From Tomocerus qinae (lineage: Eukaryota; Arthropoda; Collembola; Entomobryomorpha; Tomoceridae): a DNA stretch of 64,000 nucleotides. Both the position numbers and the translations under genes were made by a program. Of this stretch, positions 24,813 to 36,132 are shown in pieces. The stretch's first letter is position 1; each line of letters begins with the position of its first letter. The notes beneath the pieces were generated by a model. It was not told the origin of the DNA. It saw nothing but the letters and a program-made list of their open reading frames with translations, and made no database searches. The DNA lies in NCBI GenBank assembly GCA_020055645.1, contig CM034549.1, positions 30,029,930 through 30,093,929 on the forward strand, given 5' to 3'.

Positions 24813-26148
24813 ATGAACAGAAAACGGGCTAACCAAAGCAAATCTCTTGATGGCACTACTCTTCAGGCAACACCGTCAAAGAAGATAAGATGGGACACCG
24901 CTAAAACTGCAAGTTTAATTGAACATTACCAATGTCATGATTATTTGTGGAATCCTAAAGCTGCAGATTACAAAAATGACGAGAAACGACGGAAATGCAT
25001 AGAACATTGGCTAGAAATTAATCAGTTGGAGAAAGGTAGTGAATCAAGCATTTGCATAAATGTTGCCATTTCATTGCATGTGCTATACAGCTGTCTATGC
25101 TTCGATTTTATTGAATCATTTTGCGAATTTTTTCTCAATTTAATCCATTTGGTTAATTGTTTGTTGCAGATTTGGTCCACGAAGTTAAAATTAAATTACA
25201 TGGATTAAGGACGTCATTTGGACAACAATTTAAACTCGAAATGGCCAATGCTCAGAAACAAGGTGTTGTACCTTTTGGAGGAAATGAGCAAACTGTACAA
25301 GTGGCGGAGTCCAAATGGCAATGGTATCGTCAACTTTCTTTTCTCAAAGATGCAGTGACATTCCGCGGGTCGGTGGTACCAAAATCTGAAAATGAGTTCG
25401 AACATACTCACTCAGTCTCTCTTTCTTCCACTGGAGAATATTCCAATCATGAGAGCGAGAAAAATGAAATTCAAAAAGTTTTAAATGTAAAGATCCAAAT
25501 AGTAAACCTGTATAACATTTTTAATGGGAAGCATATGAGGAATGGTTTGAAAATTGTATTTAACTCTCTAGGACCAAGCTATGCATCAGTATCCGACGAA
25601 TTTCGTCACTTTAGATCACACAAACAATTACCAAATAGACACACTTCATTCAATTCCAATGTCAACCACCATCCATGTGCATGATCAAATAATGCACAAT
25701 ACAGAAAGCAATGACATGAATAGCTACCATACTCATTCGACAACGATGTCAACACCAACTGCTCCGACTGTTAAACATATCACGAGCATCGGTAGCTCGC
25801 AAACTAACGATTTCATAATTGCAGGTTTGTTAAAAATGATTAATTAAAATTTTGAATAATTTTGGATGGAGAAAGTTCTTACTAACATAAAATATTGTGA
25901 TTGCAGCTGACAATAATAAACGTTACAGTAATGCTAGCAGTAACAGCAACGGTATGAATCAATTAAACGGTTGTCAAAATTGTTTGGAGAGGCAGAGAGA
26001 GAATCCTGGAGACAAACTAGGAAGACTGGTGACAGAAACATTTAATAATCTTCATCCGGACTATCAGGACATGGCTCGTATGGAAATACATCAATTACTA
26101 GGGAAATATCTTCAAAAACCGATTCCAAACTCTAATATTTTACAATGA
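24813..26148 (+). CDS. MADF (Myb/SANT-like) DNA-binding protein with BESS-like C-terminus
   Basis: Four coding exons: 24813-25035, 25170-25486, 25572-25824 and 25907-26148, phase-consistent, 344 residues. After a basic Ser/Lys leader, residues ~28-135 form a MADF domain: WDTAKTASLIEHYQCHDYLW, then DEKRRKCIEHWLEI, then VHEVKIKLHGLRTSFGQQF and KWQWYRQLSFLKDAV, with the spaced Trp residues typical of the family. The middle is rich in His, Ser, Thr and Asn and looks disordered. The last ~35 residues (FNNLHPDYQDMARMEIHQLL and following) resemble a BESS dimerisation motif. MADF-BESS proteins are sequence-specific transcription factors expanded in arthropods; targets cannot be inferred. The ATG is supported by an acceptor at 24779 making a short 5' UTR leader. 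An AATAAA follows at 26514-26519. Confidence 0.85.
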
Positions 26149-26699
26149 ATCATAGAATACCGAATAGAGACATGAGGGGAACCTCAATGTCCGAGTGTAA
26201 GAGGCTACGTTAATGACAAAAATCGTTTAGAGAAGCCTTGAAAAACTGTAAAAGACTTAAATGAACATATTATATATTATTATACTAATTGTAAATGTAA
26301 CAATATAAGTATTGCAACACGACACAGACTGTTTTCGCTACATGCACTGAAGCAGAAATACCTATACTAGTTACCAAAAAGTATCTTAGGTAAATGTTTA
26401 GTATCTTGATCACACCTAATCTGTCAAATAAGTAAAGACTTTATGATAAATAGACTATAAAGTGTACTAACTAATACCTAGAAAGACTATACATATTATT
26501 ATATACTGAATTAAATAAAGGTGATAAAGGGGTTCATAAATACTGTCTTACTAAATAAAATACTTTATTCAATTAATTTGAAAAAGCTTATTAAATAAAA
26601 ACAAAAACACTCTGGAAAAAGTTCTCACGATATACACTCACAAATATGTACACATGTCCTATAACAGACACAAATATCTTTCGACCCTATAGGGAGTTC
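26149..26699. other. Tail-to-tail spacer with opposed poly(A) signals
   Basis: The 3' UTRs of the MADF gene (+) and PLRG1 (-) meet here. AATAAA for the plus-strand gene is at 26514-26519. TTTATT at 26564-26569 reads AATAAA on the minus strand and serves PLRG1. The signals are 44 bases apart, so transcripts probably overlap or abut. Confidence 0.5.
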
Positions 26700-29070
26700 T
26701 CAAAACCGACGCCTTTTCAATATATCTGGCTTCCAATCTATAGGATGACTTTCTTCTGTCGCCTCATCGTCTTCTTTATACACCTTTACGGTCTTATCTG
26801 CTTCCGTTGTAATAAGACGAGTTCCAGATAAATCATAGGTCATGGCAAAAATGCCTGCTTCGGAATCCATTGAACCAGGCTGTACTTGAGTCTGTATTCT
26901 GTAATTATTATTAAAGCAATGTTTAATGAAACCATATAATCCCCATTTGCAACTTACAAAATTAGACACAAGTGTCATTTGTTACCTTTGAAAATTGTAT
27001 CCAGTTCTCCAGTCCCAGAAATGAATGCTACCATTATCGGCCCCTGATACTAAAACTCCGTCCTAAAGAGCATTAGGGGAAAACTTAGTTATAGGATTAC
27101 TTAAGTTATGACAATTATGTTAGACAACTGTCGCTAGTTTCTAGGTTGTAATAGGAAACACTGGGTAGAAAAACAACCTACCTGATTTACTGCAAGTGCA
27201 TTTAAAATAGCATTGTGCCCAGTTAAATTTTGAATGAACTCTCCTTTAGGACATTTCCATTGTTTTATGTTGTCCGTAGATGCTGATGCAAACATATACA
27301 GATCAGGATGCATAGCTAGGGCACGAACCTTAAGTTAAAATATAATCACAATAATCAGTAAGTGTATTGTTATCGTTTCTTTTACAACGTGAATCAACAA
27401 ACGATTAATACTCACAGATTTTTTATGGTTGGTTAAGGTTGCAATGGATTTTCCAGCAGCCAAATCCCAAAGCCGGATGGTAGAATCATGAGATCCAGTG
27501 ACAACTTGAGGTTCAGCGGCTTGTGTCAACACTGATGCCACTGTATTGGTGTGACCAGACAACGTATGAATGTTGGCTTTCGTTCTCATGTCCCATACAC
27601 GGCCTACACTGTCACGTCCAACTGTAACTAGTACATCTATTGTAGGGTGGAGGGAAATTCCGTAAACTGCACTCAAATGTCCATGATAATGTCTAATAAC
27701 CTAGAGGTAAATTGTGGAAACTTGGTTTATTTTAATTTTAATTCCCCATATGTATCTTTACTTTAGGTAAACATGCTTGGTTACTTTGTTGTACTCCAGG
27801 TCCCAACATTTTACTTGACGGTCTTCGCCACAACTAAATAGATACGGATGTCTTGGACTCACTACCAATCCTCGTACAGTACTAACGTGTCCAGTTAGAG
27901 AAAGTTTCAGTTTTCCACTAGCTAAATCCCATATTTTTATAACCTACAACAATATATTATGTAAATGAAGATAAAAGTTACATTTTAAATTTAAGTTGCT
28001 AATGCTTAATAAAACTTACGCGATCAGCCGACCCAGTGGCAAACCTATTAAAAAATTATACAAATAGGTTTATTATGACACAAAAATTGTTTAATTAAAT
28101 TATTATTTTAAGTTAAGAAAATACCAATTTTAGACAGTAAAACTCATTAGTGTAGCACAAAGTTAAATATGCTTACCATTCGTTTCCAGGTTCTACTGTT
28201 ACGCACCGAACCCACCCTAAGTGGCCACTAATAACACGATGCAATTTCCATGGAGGGTGCCACTTAGGCTTTGGCATGGCTGACAATTTCTTCGTTTGTG
28301 ATACCAATGATGTCGTGGTTTTTGTACCACTTTCGCCTAGTCCAGCAGCAATTAGCGACTTACTTCCGCTGATTAAAATCACAAGAAAATAATTAGCATA
28401 TGCCGTGGAAAATATTTGGATTACCACTAAAAATGGGACACTCAATCCAAACTTAACAATTCTTAGGCTAAACAACAGAAATGTACCTATACAGGGCCAA
28501 TGTTGTATCACTTCCTCCAGAGTTAGGATTAGTTAAGGCATCTCCAACTTCACCTCCTGCTTGTGTATTGTCTGGGTCAGATTTCCCTTCTAGAGCCAAT
28601 TGTCTTTTTTTATTCTCAACTATTGATATAATTGGTCCAAACTGGTCTTTGGCCTTCACAGCTTTCTTTATTTTCTCCCTAAGTAAAATTTTTAAATCGT
28701 CTCATTGAATGTTTGCCACAATATGCAAGTAAAATATTCATTGTCGTTCAAAACATGGATCAAAGTGACATACGCGGACTCGTTAATTGGAGGAAGAGCT
28801 CCTTGATCTGTCAAAAACATATCATGGGTCCGTTTTAGGGATCGAAACACGAGGGTATGTACAGAATGCTTTTGTACTGCTTGTTCCTGTTGGAATTATT
28901 TAAAATTAAAACATTATTACACAGAAAACACTTTAAAGAGGCTACGATGTCATTATTATTATTATATTCGTTTGTAATTTATTCAGTGTTACTCTTTCTC
29001 TCCCAGATGCAGAAAAGCTTTGTTGGTGTTGCGGAGTTTCCGGTCCCGGGGATTCTTCTGGAGCAACCAT
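26700..29070 (-). CDS. PLRG1: Pleiotropic regulator 1, WD40 spliceosome component
   Basis: Ten coding exons: 28993-29070, 28774-28886, 28487-28678, 28177-28368, 28020-28044, 27785-27943, 27416-27700, 27182-27328, 26986-27062 and 26700-26898; 488 residues (human 514). PLRG1/Prp46 is a core subunit of the Prp19-CDC5L complex, needed for spliceosome activation. The family N-terminal block [19 protein letters not shown] is present, as is the linker [20 protein letters not shown] that opens the seven WD40 repeats. WD signatures include [70 protein letters not shown]. The C-terminus [20 protein letters not shown] and [10 protein letters not shown] matches orthologues. Exon 5 is only 25 bases, encoding FATGSADR. 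The start exon (26 residues, donor AGA-GTAACA) is less conserved and therefore less certain than the rest. Confidence 0.95.
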
Positions 29071-30404
29071 TTTATGAACTAAATATTAGAAAAAACAGTT
29101 TTTGACACCTCCCTACTTCTGTAATGCGGAAATCCCAGTTTAACAATGCCTCAATTCTGTTGAAAATTTGACAAGGTACGGCGGTAGAATCCACGGACCG
29201 GATTCTTCGGAGAAATATTTATATCAAAACTAAAACAACGCAATGCAAAGCTGGCCAAAGTTAAACTTCGCGGTTTAACCGGGGAAAGTAAAATCTTAGG
29301 TTCTTTCCTATTCCATTCGTATCAATCTACCGCGGACTTCATGCTTATGTGCACCGCACGGAGTTCCATTCCATGTTCCATCCAAACAATTTCCAGGGAA
29401 TGAGAATTTGAAGGTGAGTTGAGAGTTGATAATTTGATATGAGAGTTGAGAAATATTTGCGAATTTGGCTTGTGATTGTGTGGGATTGAAATCTCATAAT
29501 CTCATATTCTGAATGTTCTCACTGACGCATTGCTTTGATTAGTCGTCCATCCAATCTATGTAAAAAGACCAATCGCCAGGTATGCAAAAGTGCACTATTT
29601 CTTCTTTCACTTTCTTCTTTCAGAGCAGACTTTTACAGTCGTATCGTTATCTTTAGATACACATCCTCAAAAGCAGTAAAACAAGCGAAGAAGATTGGAC
29701 ATTTACTAATAAAATATTATCAATTTTATTCGTCGAATACTTCCGTACGTTCTCTAAAAAATGACGTTAAGAGTTGGAGAAAGTTTTCTCTTGAAAATTA
29801 GTCGACTGTTGACGCAATGATGCGACCTCTTACAAATACAGATGTTAGAATTGTTCTTTCTGATCATACCAAACTTACACACTCATCATTTTTTGCACCC
29901 TTATTTATTACAGCGTCACACTTACTCTGTCGATATACAGAAATTTTTTTAAAGAATAACAGAGTAATTTAAAAAATATATATCTTTGGAGAAAATGTTT
30001 TTTCCGAAAATAAAATGATTGCCAATTGTAACGACAGTTAGTTCATGCACTTGTGTACATTCTGTTCAATGTGAACGAAAAATAGGTTCCCTATATGAAA
30101 AGGTTACTTCTTCCCTGATATTAAAAATACTAATGACTAATTTCTGAGCCCAAGAAAATAATTAAGGCAGTATTACTTAATAGCCTTAAAATTTAACAAA
30201 GCAGTAAAATAATAATAACCATACCTTATACGTTATAACTATAACGTAACTGTCTGTAAAATTAATTGATTTGATTTTTGATTCTCTGCCAGACCCCAGG
30301 TGTCTTCAGCAGAGTCTAAAATCGATACAGTTGTTTCCTCACTTCTCAGCGCGACGACCGGGAGTCTAACCATCTTTAACTGTCCCAGATTAAAATTAGC
30401 CACG
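29071..30404. other. Divergent promoter region of PLRG1 and DHODH
   Basis: This 1.3-kb head-to-head spacer contains no supported gene. The part next to PLRG1 (29071-29400) is visibly richer in GC than the surroundings, as expected of a housekeeping promoter. Short open frames here have no domain features. Confidence 0.4.
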
Positions 30405-32222
30405 ATGTTGAGTACAAAGCAAGTAATACTGGTAAGAATTTGTACTTCACACTTTGTACCTTTTCCAAGCCCATATCACACTCAAACCAAAATAAGCAAA
30501 CCATCCACTGTGTCATGATTTTATGGAATAATTTTATCGTTTTTTAGAGAAAAATGAAGTCTATGGTGGTTGTTGGGTCATCTGGAGCACTAGCATTTTG
30601 CGGCATTGGAGTATGGAGCGGAAATGAAAAATTTTTCGACCAATTTGTAAACCCTATATTGAATAGGATTGACCCTGAAACATCTCATAGGGTCGCAGTC
30701 AATTTTGCAAAATATCAACTTTTGCGTTCGTCGCAAATGGACAATCATCAGAACCTGGTACCTTATAAATATTATTCATCTGTGTATGCACAGTATGCAG
30801 TGAATAAAGTTGATCAATTGACCTCAATATTTTTAAATAAGCAGCAATTCGTTTAATAAACTTTTGTATTATTTTAAGAAAACAGCTATCGGATCTTTGC
30901 AACTTCCAAATCCCATAGGATTAGCTGCAGGTTTTGATAAATCTGCTGAATGTATGCTTGGAATGGCTAAAATGGGCTTAGGTTGGGTAGAAATTGGAAG
31001 CGTTACTCCATTGCCCCAGGAAGGAAATCCAAAACCTAGGGTTTTTAGACTCCCTGAAGATTCAGCAGTGATCAATCGGTAGATACAGTTATTTTTTATT
31101 TTGAAATTAGTGTGTAAATAATATAGGTAGTGGCTTTTCTTATGTTGATTACTACATACTACATGATAACTTGTGGATTTTATTGTCAGATACGGATTTA
31201 ATAATGATGGACATGAAAAAGTTCATGAAAGAGTCAAAAGTTTTAAGTTAAAGCAGCCAAATTTCATCATTGGTGTTAACTTGGGAGCTAACAAAGAGTC
31301 TAATGATAGAATCGGCGATTACTGTAAAGGAATCGAAACTTTTAGCGATTCGGCAGATTATTTTGTCGTGAATGTATCGTCTCCTAATACTCCTAACTTA
31401 AGAGATCTTCAGAAATCCGAAAATTTAGACGAATTACTGAAGGTAAATAGTAAAATCTATCTATTAAACAACATTGACATATAGTGATGTAACGTTTCCT
31501 TGATGTTTCTTAAAGTTTCATTTTTTGATTAAAAGCGAGTACTTTCAGTTCGAAATAAACAACCAAGAAAAGTACCCGTTTTTCTAAAAATAGCTCCTGA
31601 TCTGAGTGATGCTGATGTAAAACTAATCTGTAAATCGGTCACAAAAAGCGAAACAAAAATTGATGGACTAATAATTTCTAATACAACAGTATCCAGAGAA
31701 TCCTTAAAAAGTGATGAAAATCTTCGTATGCAAGTTGGGGGACTTAGTGGCAAGCCATTAGAAAAAATGTCGACAGAAATGGTCGGAAAGTTTTATAAAG
31801 AACTTAAAGGTAGTTAATAATATTTATCAAAAATATATATCTAGTTTAACATTACCTTTTAAGACTTTTGTGTAACTTCCTGTTGCATATGATGAACTAA
31901 CCTGTTTAAATCTAGGGGTACTTCCAATAATTGGGGTTGGAGGAATATGGGAAGGAAAAGATGCTTACAATAAAATTTGTGCCGGAGCAAATGCAGTTCA
32001 GTTATACACTGCCTTAGTTTACAAAGGACCCTCTCTTGTTGGACGCATCAAAGATGAACTTAGTCAATTGCTAGAGTAAGTTTTGCAATTCGTATTCATT
32101 AATTCATTACTGCGTCATAATTTATTATTTTCATGTAAACTTTACGTTATAAACTTATTAATTCTAGAAAAGACGGTTATAGTTCCATTGATCAAGCAAT
32201 TGGCTCTCATCATAAAAAATAA
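30405..32222 (+). CDS. DHODH: Dihydroorotate dehydrogenase, mitochondrial (class 2)
   Basis: Seven coding exons: 30405-30431, 30548-30757, 30879-31078, 31190-31442, 31536-31809, 31916-32075 and 32168-32222; 392 residues (human 395). It oxidises dihydroorotate to orotate with ubiquinone in the mitochondrial inner membrane, the fourth step of de novo pyrimidine synthesis. A short leader ([13 protein letters not shown]) precedes a hydrophobic anchor [19 protein letters not shown] at residues 14-32. Core motifs: [79 protein letters not shown] (with the class 2 catalytic Ser), [67 protein letters not shown]. The C-terminal [11 protein letters not shown] matches orthologues. The tiny 9-codon first exon is supported by its ATG and by the phase of the join. 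All key residues are intact. Confidence 0.96.
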
Positions 32223-32444
32223 ATCTATTCTTCTAAGTCGTAAGTTTAATTACCAGCATCGCCCAATGGTACGAGATAATTAAGTTATATTTTTACAGCC
32301 CGTCAACTAACCTACTTGTATTTATAATCCGTATTGTACTCGTCAAGGAGCCTAACTTGTTAAACATAATAATAAATGATGTTCTTATTATTGTCTAAGT
32401 ATTATCTTGTATTTAACAATTTAAATGTAAAAGGGATATTATAA

Positions 32445-32450
32445 TTTATT
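32445..32450 (-). terminator. Poly(A) signal of DNAJC17, abutting the stop codon
   Basis: TTTATT on the plus strand reads AATAAA on the minus strand, one base after the TGA/TAA end of the DNAJC17 frame. A very short 3' UTR would result. Confidence 0.4.
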
Positions 32451-32451
32451 C

Positions 32452-33450
32452 TCATTCTGTTTTGCCATTACAATTTGCACCACCACTTTCATTTTGTACT
32501 GAAGTTGATGAAGATTCTGCGGCTTTGGCGGCTTTCTGCTTCGCTGCAGCCAATGCCAACTTTTCTAAGATCATTGCTTCATAATCATTGAAACTTTGCA
32601 TGGATGGGACATTATTTCCAGAGGTCTTATACTGTATATTTGGATTTGCAAACGAAGGGAACGCAGGTTTTTGAACAGGAGCCGAACAGGAGTCATTTTC
32701 TTTATGTTTTGATATCCATTCCAATTTTAAAGGGTTATCTTTTATACATGATTCTCCAGTAAATGCTAAATCTGCTTCCATTTGTTTATTAAATTCGACT
32801 AACGCAGATTTTTTCAAAACTACTACTTCATTTACTTTCCCGTATTTCTGAAAAATATTCATAATTTTTTCATAATCATAGGATAAGGACGAGCTCCATT
32901 TAACTTTAATGCGAGGTACGTTGGGATTGTTTTCTTCTGGATTTCGTGAATGAACTGTGTCAACGTAAGAAAATTTTCCTTGTTGTTCTTTAAGAATTTG
33001 TTGTTGAATCAATTCCTGTTCTTCTCTTAGTGCATTTGAACCTTCTTTCTGCAGCCTTTCGATTTCTTTCTGTAGCCTTTCCTCGTCAGATAAACCGCTC
33101 TTAGCACTGGACGAAACCGTCGACGATTCCTTAGCTTGTCTTTCTCTTCGTTCTAAATCTTCTTTCAATTTTCTTCTTTTGGCATCTAGCTCTTTTGTAC
33201 GCTGCTTAGCCAATTCCTTGGCTTTTAACGTCCTGTCGTAAGCCTCTCTAGCTTTGGCATCCGTAAGAATTTCCAATGCAGCCGAAAGCTCATGAAACAA
33301 TTCAGCAGCCTTGGGATTGTCAGGATTTTTGTCCGGATGGCATTTGAGAGCTTTCTTACGGTACGCCTTTTTGATTTCCTGTTCAGTTGCTGATGATAAA
33401 ATTTCCAAAAGGTCATAAAGGTTTTTATCTGTGATTTTCGGTTTCGCCAT
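32452..33450 (-). CDS. DNAJC17: DnaJ homologue subfamily C member 17 (J domain + RRM), intronless
   Basis: Single-exon frame of 332 residues from ATG at 33450; an in-frame ATG 14 codons upstream gives a leader not shared with the family, so the MAKPK start is preferred. Residues 10-76 are a J domain (NLYDLLEILSSATEQEIKKA, with HPD at 38-40), which recruits and stimulates Hsp70. A charged coiled-coil rich in Lys/Arg/Glu follows (~80-160). Residues ~170-240 form an RRM (PRIKVKWSSSLSYDYEKIMN, then FQKYGKVNEVVVLKKSALVE), and the Ala/Lys-rich C-terminal helix (NDYEAMILEKLALAAAKQK) is typical of DNAJC17. Orthologues are nuclear, linked to splicing. It converges tail-to-tail with DHODH: the two stops are only about 230 bases apart. 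AATAAA on the minus strand at 32445-32450 begins right after the stop codon. Confidence 0.93.
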   Translation of the reverse strand: MAKPKITDKNLYDLLEILSSATEQEIKKAYRKKALKCHPDKNPDNPKAAELFHELSAALEILTDAKAREAYDRTLKAKELAKQRTKELDAKRRKLKEDLERRERQAKESSTVSSSAKSGLSDEERLQKEIERLQKEGSNALREEQELIQQQILKEQQGKFSYVDTVHSRNPEENNPNVPRIKVKWSSSLSYDYEKIMNIFQKYGKVNEVVVLKKSALVEFNKQMEADLAFTGESCIKDNPLKLEWISKHKENDSCSAPVQKPAFPSFANPNIQYKTSGNNVPSMQSFNDYEAMILEKLALAAAKQKAAKAAESSSTSVQNESGGANCNGKTE

Positions 33451-34864
33451 CGTATGTGGTATGTGAAGAATTCCCTTCAGTCGCCCGCACAAAGTACTAA
33501 GAGTTGACTAAAGTCTACTAATTCCTGTTCAAAATACAAAAATGTTACATTTGTTGCTTTAAAATGTTATGAATTTGTAGTCAAGTTTTAAAAAGTAAAA
33601 ATCTCAGTCATCAGTAACAAATCTGCACTTCCGGCTGCCGTATCAGTATATTATGTTACCTTTAATGGTAGTTTAGCAGGTGATGAACAGTTTCAGGATG
33701 TTAATAGTTGACTTCTATGTACACTTTATCAGTTAAAGTTTATTTTCTTCTACAAATACTAAAGTACGACAGAGTACAAGCTGGAGAAAGCAATTTGAAT
33801 TTAAACGTCAATAGAATCGAGAAAAGCGCTCAACAGCATGTAAGATGTTCTTCAGCACTCGCACTCTCCAGTCTCCTCTCAGCTCAGCACTTTACTATTC
33901 TTTCATTCGAACTCTCTACTCTCTACTACTTGCTTATGTGGTGTTTGGTGGTGCGTGCTATGTGTTATGTAAAATAGATAAGTTCATCCAGTATCCAGCA
34001 ATATTATGTTTGCGCTTAGGTATATTCATTAGCATTTTCTCCTTCCCCACTTTCACTGATTATTGTTTAGTTTTTGAACAGGGACATGTCTTAGTACTTA
34101 GTATTAACCGAAAATGTTTTCAGGACACAAAAGAGATATGGAATCAATTTTGTCTCACATTCGCAAAGGAAAGTACACATGCAGCCATTGTATTGAGTTT
34201 AGCCCGATCTTATCTGTTTTCGTTTCATCAACCAATTACGAAGTGTACTAATCATATTATAGTAAATCTGTCAAAATCAACGATGTTGTAATTTACAATA
34301 TAGGGAAATTGCTTTAAAAAATGATGGTCCCAGTCCCACTTAGAAATGAAATATGGCTACATTTACAGATTTTGTATAATTTTTTTTACACAAAGATCGT
34401 TTTTTGATTCAACTGAAGCTTTAAGCAATCATAATAAGCAATCATAATGTGGAAGTTACTTTGTGCGGTTGCGGTGCACATTTTGTATGTGTATTCTGTA
34501 TTGTATACCTATTGCAATTGGGTACATTGTAATTGTGCTACCTGTAAGTATACTGTCTGATACATTAAACTCATCCATACTATGATTTATATATACCGGA
34601 TTCGTCTTTGCCTACCTGCTATCTAACAATATCAGTGAATAGGTACTATAGGTACCGACTGATCACCTATGGATCGAGTCATTTGATTGAACGAACATAC
34701 TTTAATTGATTTTTTGCTGTTATAGCTATCTTTGTAACTGTCTGAAATACTTTTATGCAAGTCTCACTCCTGTTCAATTCAGTTAATGATAGCTCTAGAA
34801 GATCCTACCAATCCACTTCAATCTCTATATATAATCGCAGACTTGATAAAGCAATAAATTTACC

Positions 34865-34943
<79 letters not shown>

Positions 34944-35969
34944 TTAAAGGCAAAATGCGCAAGTCCAATTCCTCTAAATCATCGAAATGAGTCGTTTCAT
35001 ATTATTATGATAACTTCAAAATAATAATAGAAATTTACATAAGAAGGTTGAATGGTGAGTGGTGATGGAATGGGAATGATTAGCGAAAGGGGACATTTCG
35101 TAATAATCGTAATGTGCCTTGTTAAATAGCATTTCAAAACTTCTAATCCAAATTGGTTCTGCTATATCGACAAACTTATTCAATTTTTTTAGTAGAGCTA
35201 GGTATACTTTTTACTACCCTCTTGATTCCATTGGGTCAGTTGGGACATCTTTTTGTAGAATGAAATAACAGTACTGGGAGCCAGAGCCACTATTTATTCT
35301 ATAAAAATATTTATTCGTAAGTTTGTACTCATGGGATTTGTACGGTTTTCCAAAATCCCACGGGGAATCTTATTTTTTTAAATTTTAAATGGGAAGCGTT
35401 TTCGTAACTTTGTGGGAGTTTTTTCGAAAATAGAGTTTTTCATTGTTCCCTGTATTTGAACTACAGTTATTAATTTGGTGTATGAAATTCAGGAAGTTGA
35501 GGCTGCAGCTAATTTTCTAACCACTGTACAGCACAGTATTTAGAAGTCGATTTCGGAGGGGGCAATGACGTCATACACTTATGCGAAATATTTTGGCTTA
35601 TTTTGTCTAAAGTGAGTCAAAAGTAGCCTAAAGCGAAATATTTTGGTATTTTGAGAAAAAATTTTCCCTTTTCTTGGATTTTGGGGGGCTGCTCCCTATG
35701 CCCCCCTCAATACAGCCTTGCCACTGTAGAAAATAAAAGTATATTAATTTAAATATAATTTGTATTTACAAAATTAACATAATAACCTAATGGGATGTTT
35801 TCGAAATTGTTTTTATTACTGTGATGGGTGGCCTGCTGAATTTCTTTTGAGTGCTAGATTTGCCCCTTAGCTGGGTTCACTTGTAGTATATAATAGGATT
35901 GGAGACTATTTACTAGTATAAGTGGAATTCCTGCAGGATATGAACTCATGAACATTCATGCATGACTAA
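33451..35969. other. Intergenic, with interspersed-repeat fragment
   Basis: No gene is supported between DNAJC17 and the MITE at 35970. A plus-strand frame at 33845-34291 is hydrophobic, has no homology feature and lacks splice context. At 35560-35715 the sequence GCGAAATATTTTGG occurs twice and is followed by a G-run/C-run stretch (GGGGGGCTGCTCCCTATGCC); this has the look of a dispersed repeat, but its class is not evident. Confidence 0.4.
34869..34943. repeat. (TA)n microsatellite
   Basis: About 37 TA units with a single interruption (TATGTA near 34927-34930). It creates an artificial Tyr-Ile open frame. Confidence 0.95.
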
Positions 35970-36129
35970 AGCCTAAACTATAGTTCCCGTTTCATCGTTA
36001 AGTTCACGTTTGATGACGTCAAAATGACGTCACTACAGTAATTTAAAAAAAATTTTAAATGTGATATGACGTCATTTTGACGTCACCAAACGTGAACTTA
36101 ACGATGAAACGGGAACTATAGTTTAGGCT
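35970..36129. mobile_element. 160-bp Harbinger-like MITE with TAA target duplication and four CRE sites
   Basis: Nearly perfect palindrome. The left end AGCCTAAACTATAGTTCCCG and following ~40 bases are repeated as reverse complement at the right end, with one mismatch in about 60 bases. TAA stands on both sides (35967-35969 and 36130-36132), matching the 3-base TWA target duplications of PIF/Harbinger elements. Each arm contains two perfect TGACGTCA octamers (the CREB/ATF site), four in total. No coding capacity. The near-identity of the arms suggests a recent insertion. Confidence 0.75.
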
Positions 36130-36132
36130 TAA

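Noticed and set aside
33845-34291. 148-codon hydrophobic plus-strand frame
   Set aside because: No domain, no splice partners, overlaps another frame of similar length, and composition follows the AT-rich background.
34755-35024. Frame with a long Tyr-Ile run
   Set aside because: Produced by translation of the (TA)n microsatellite.
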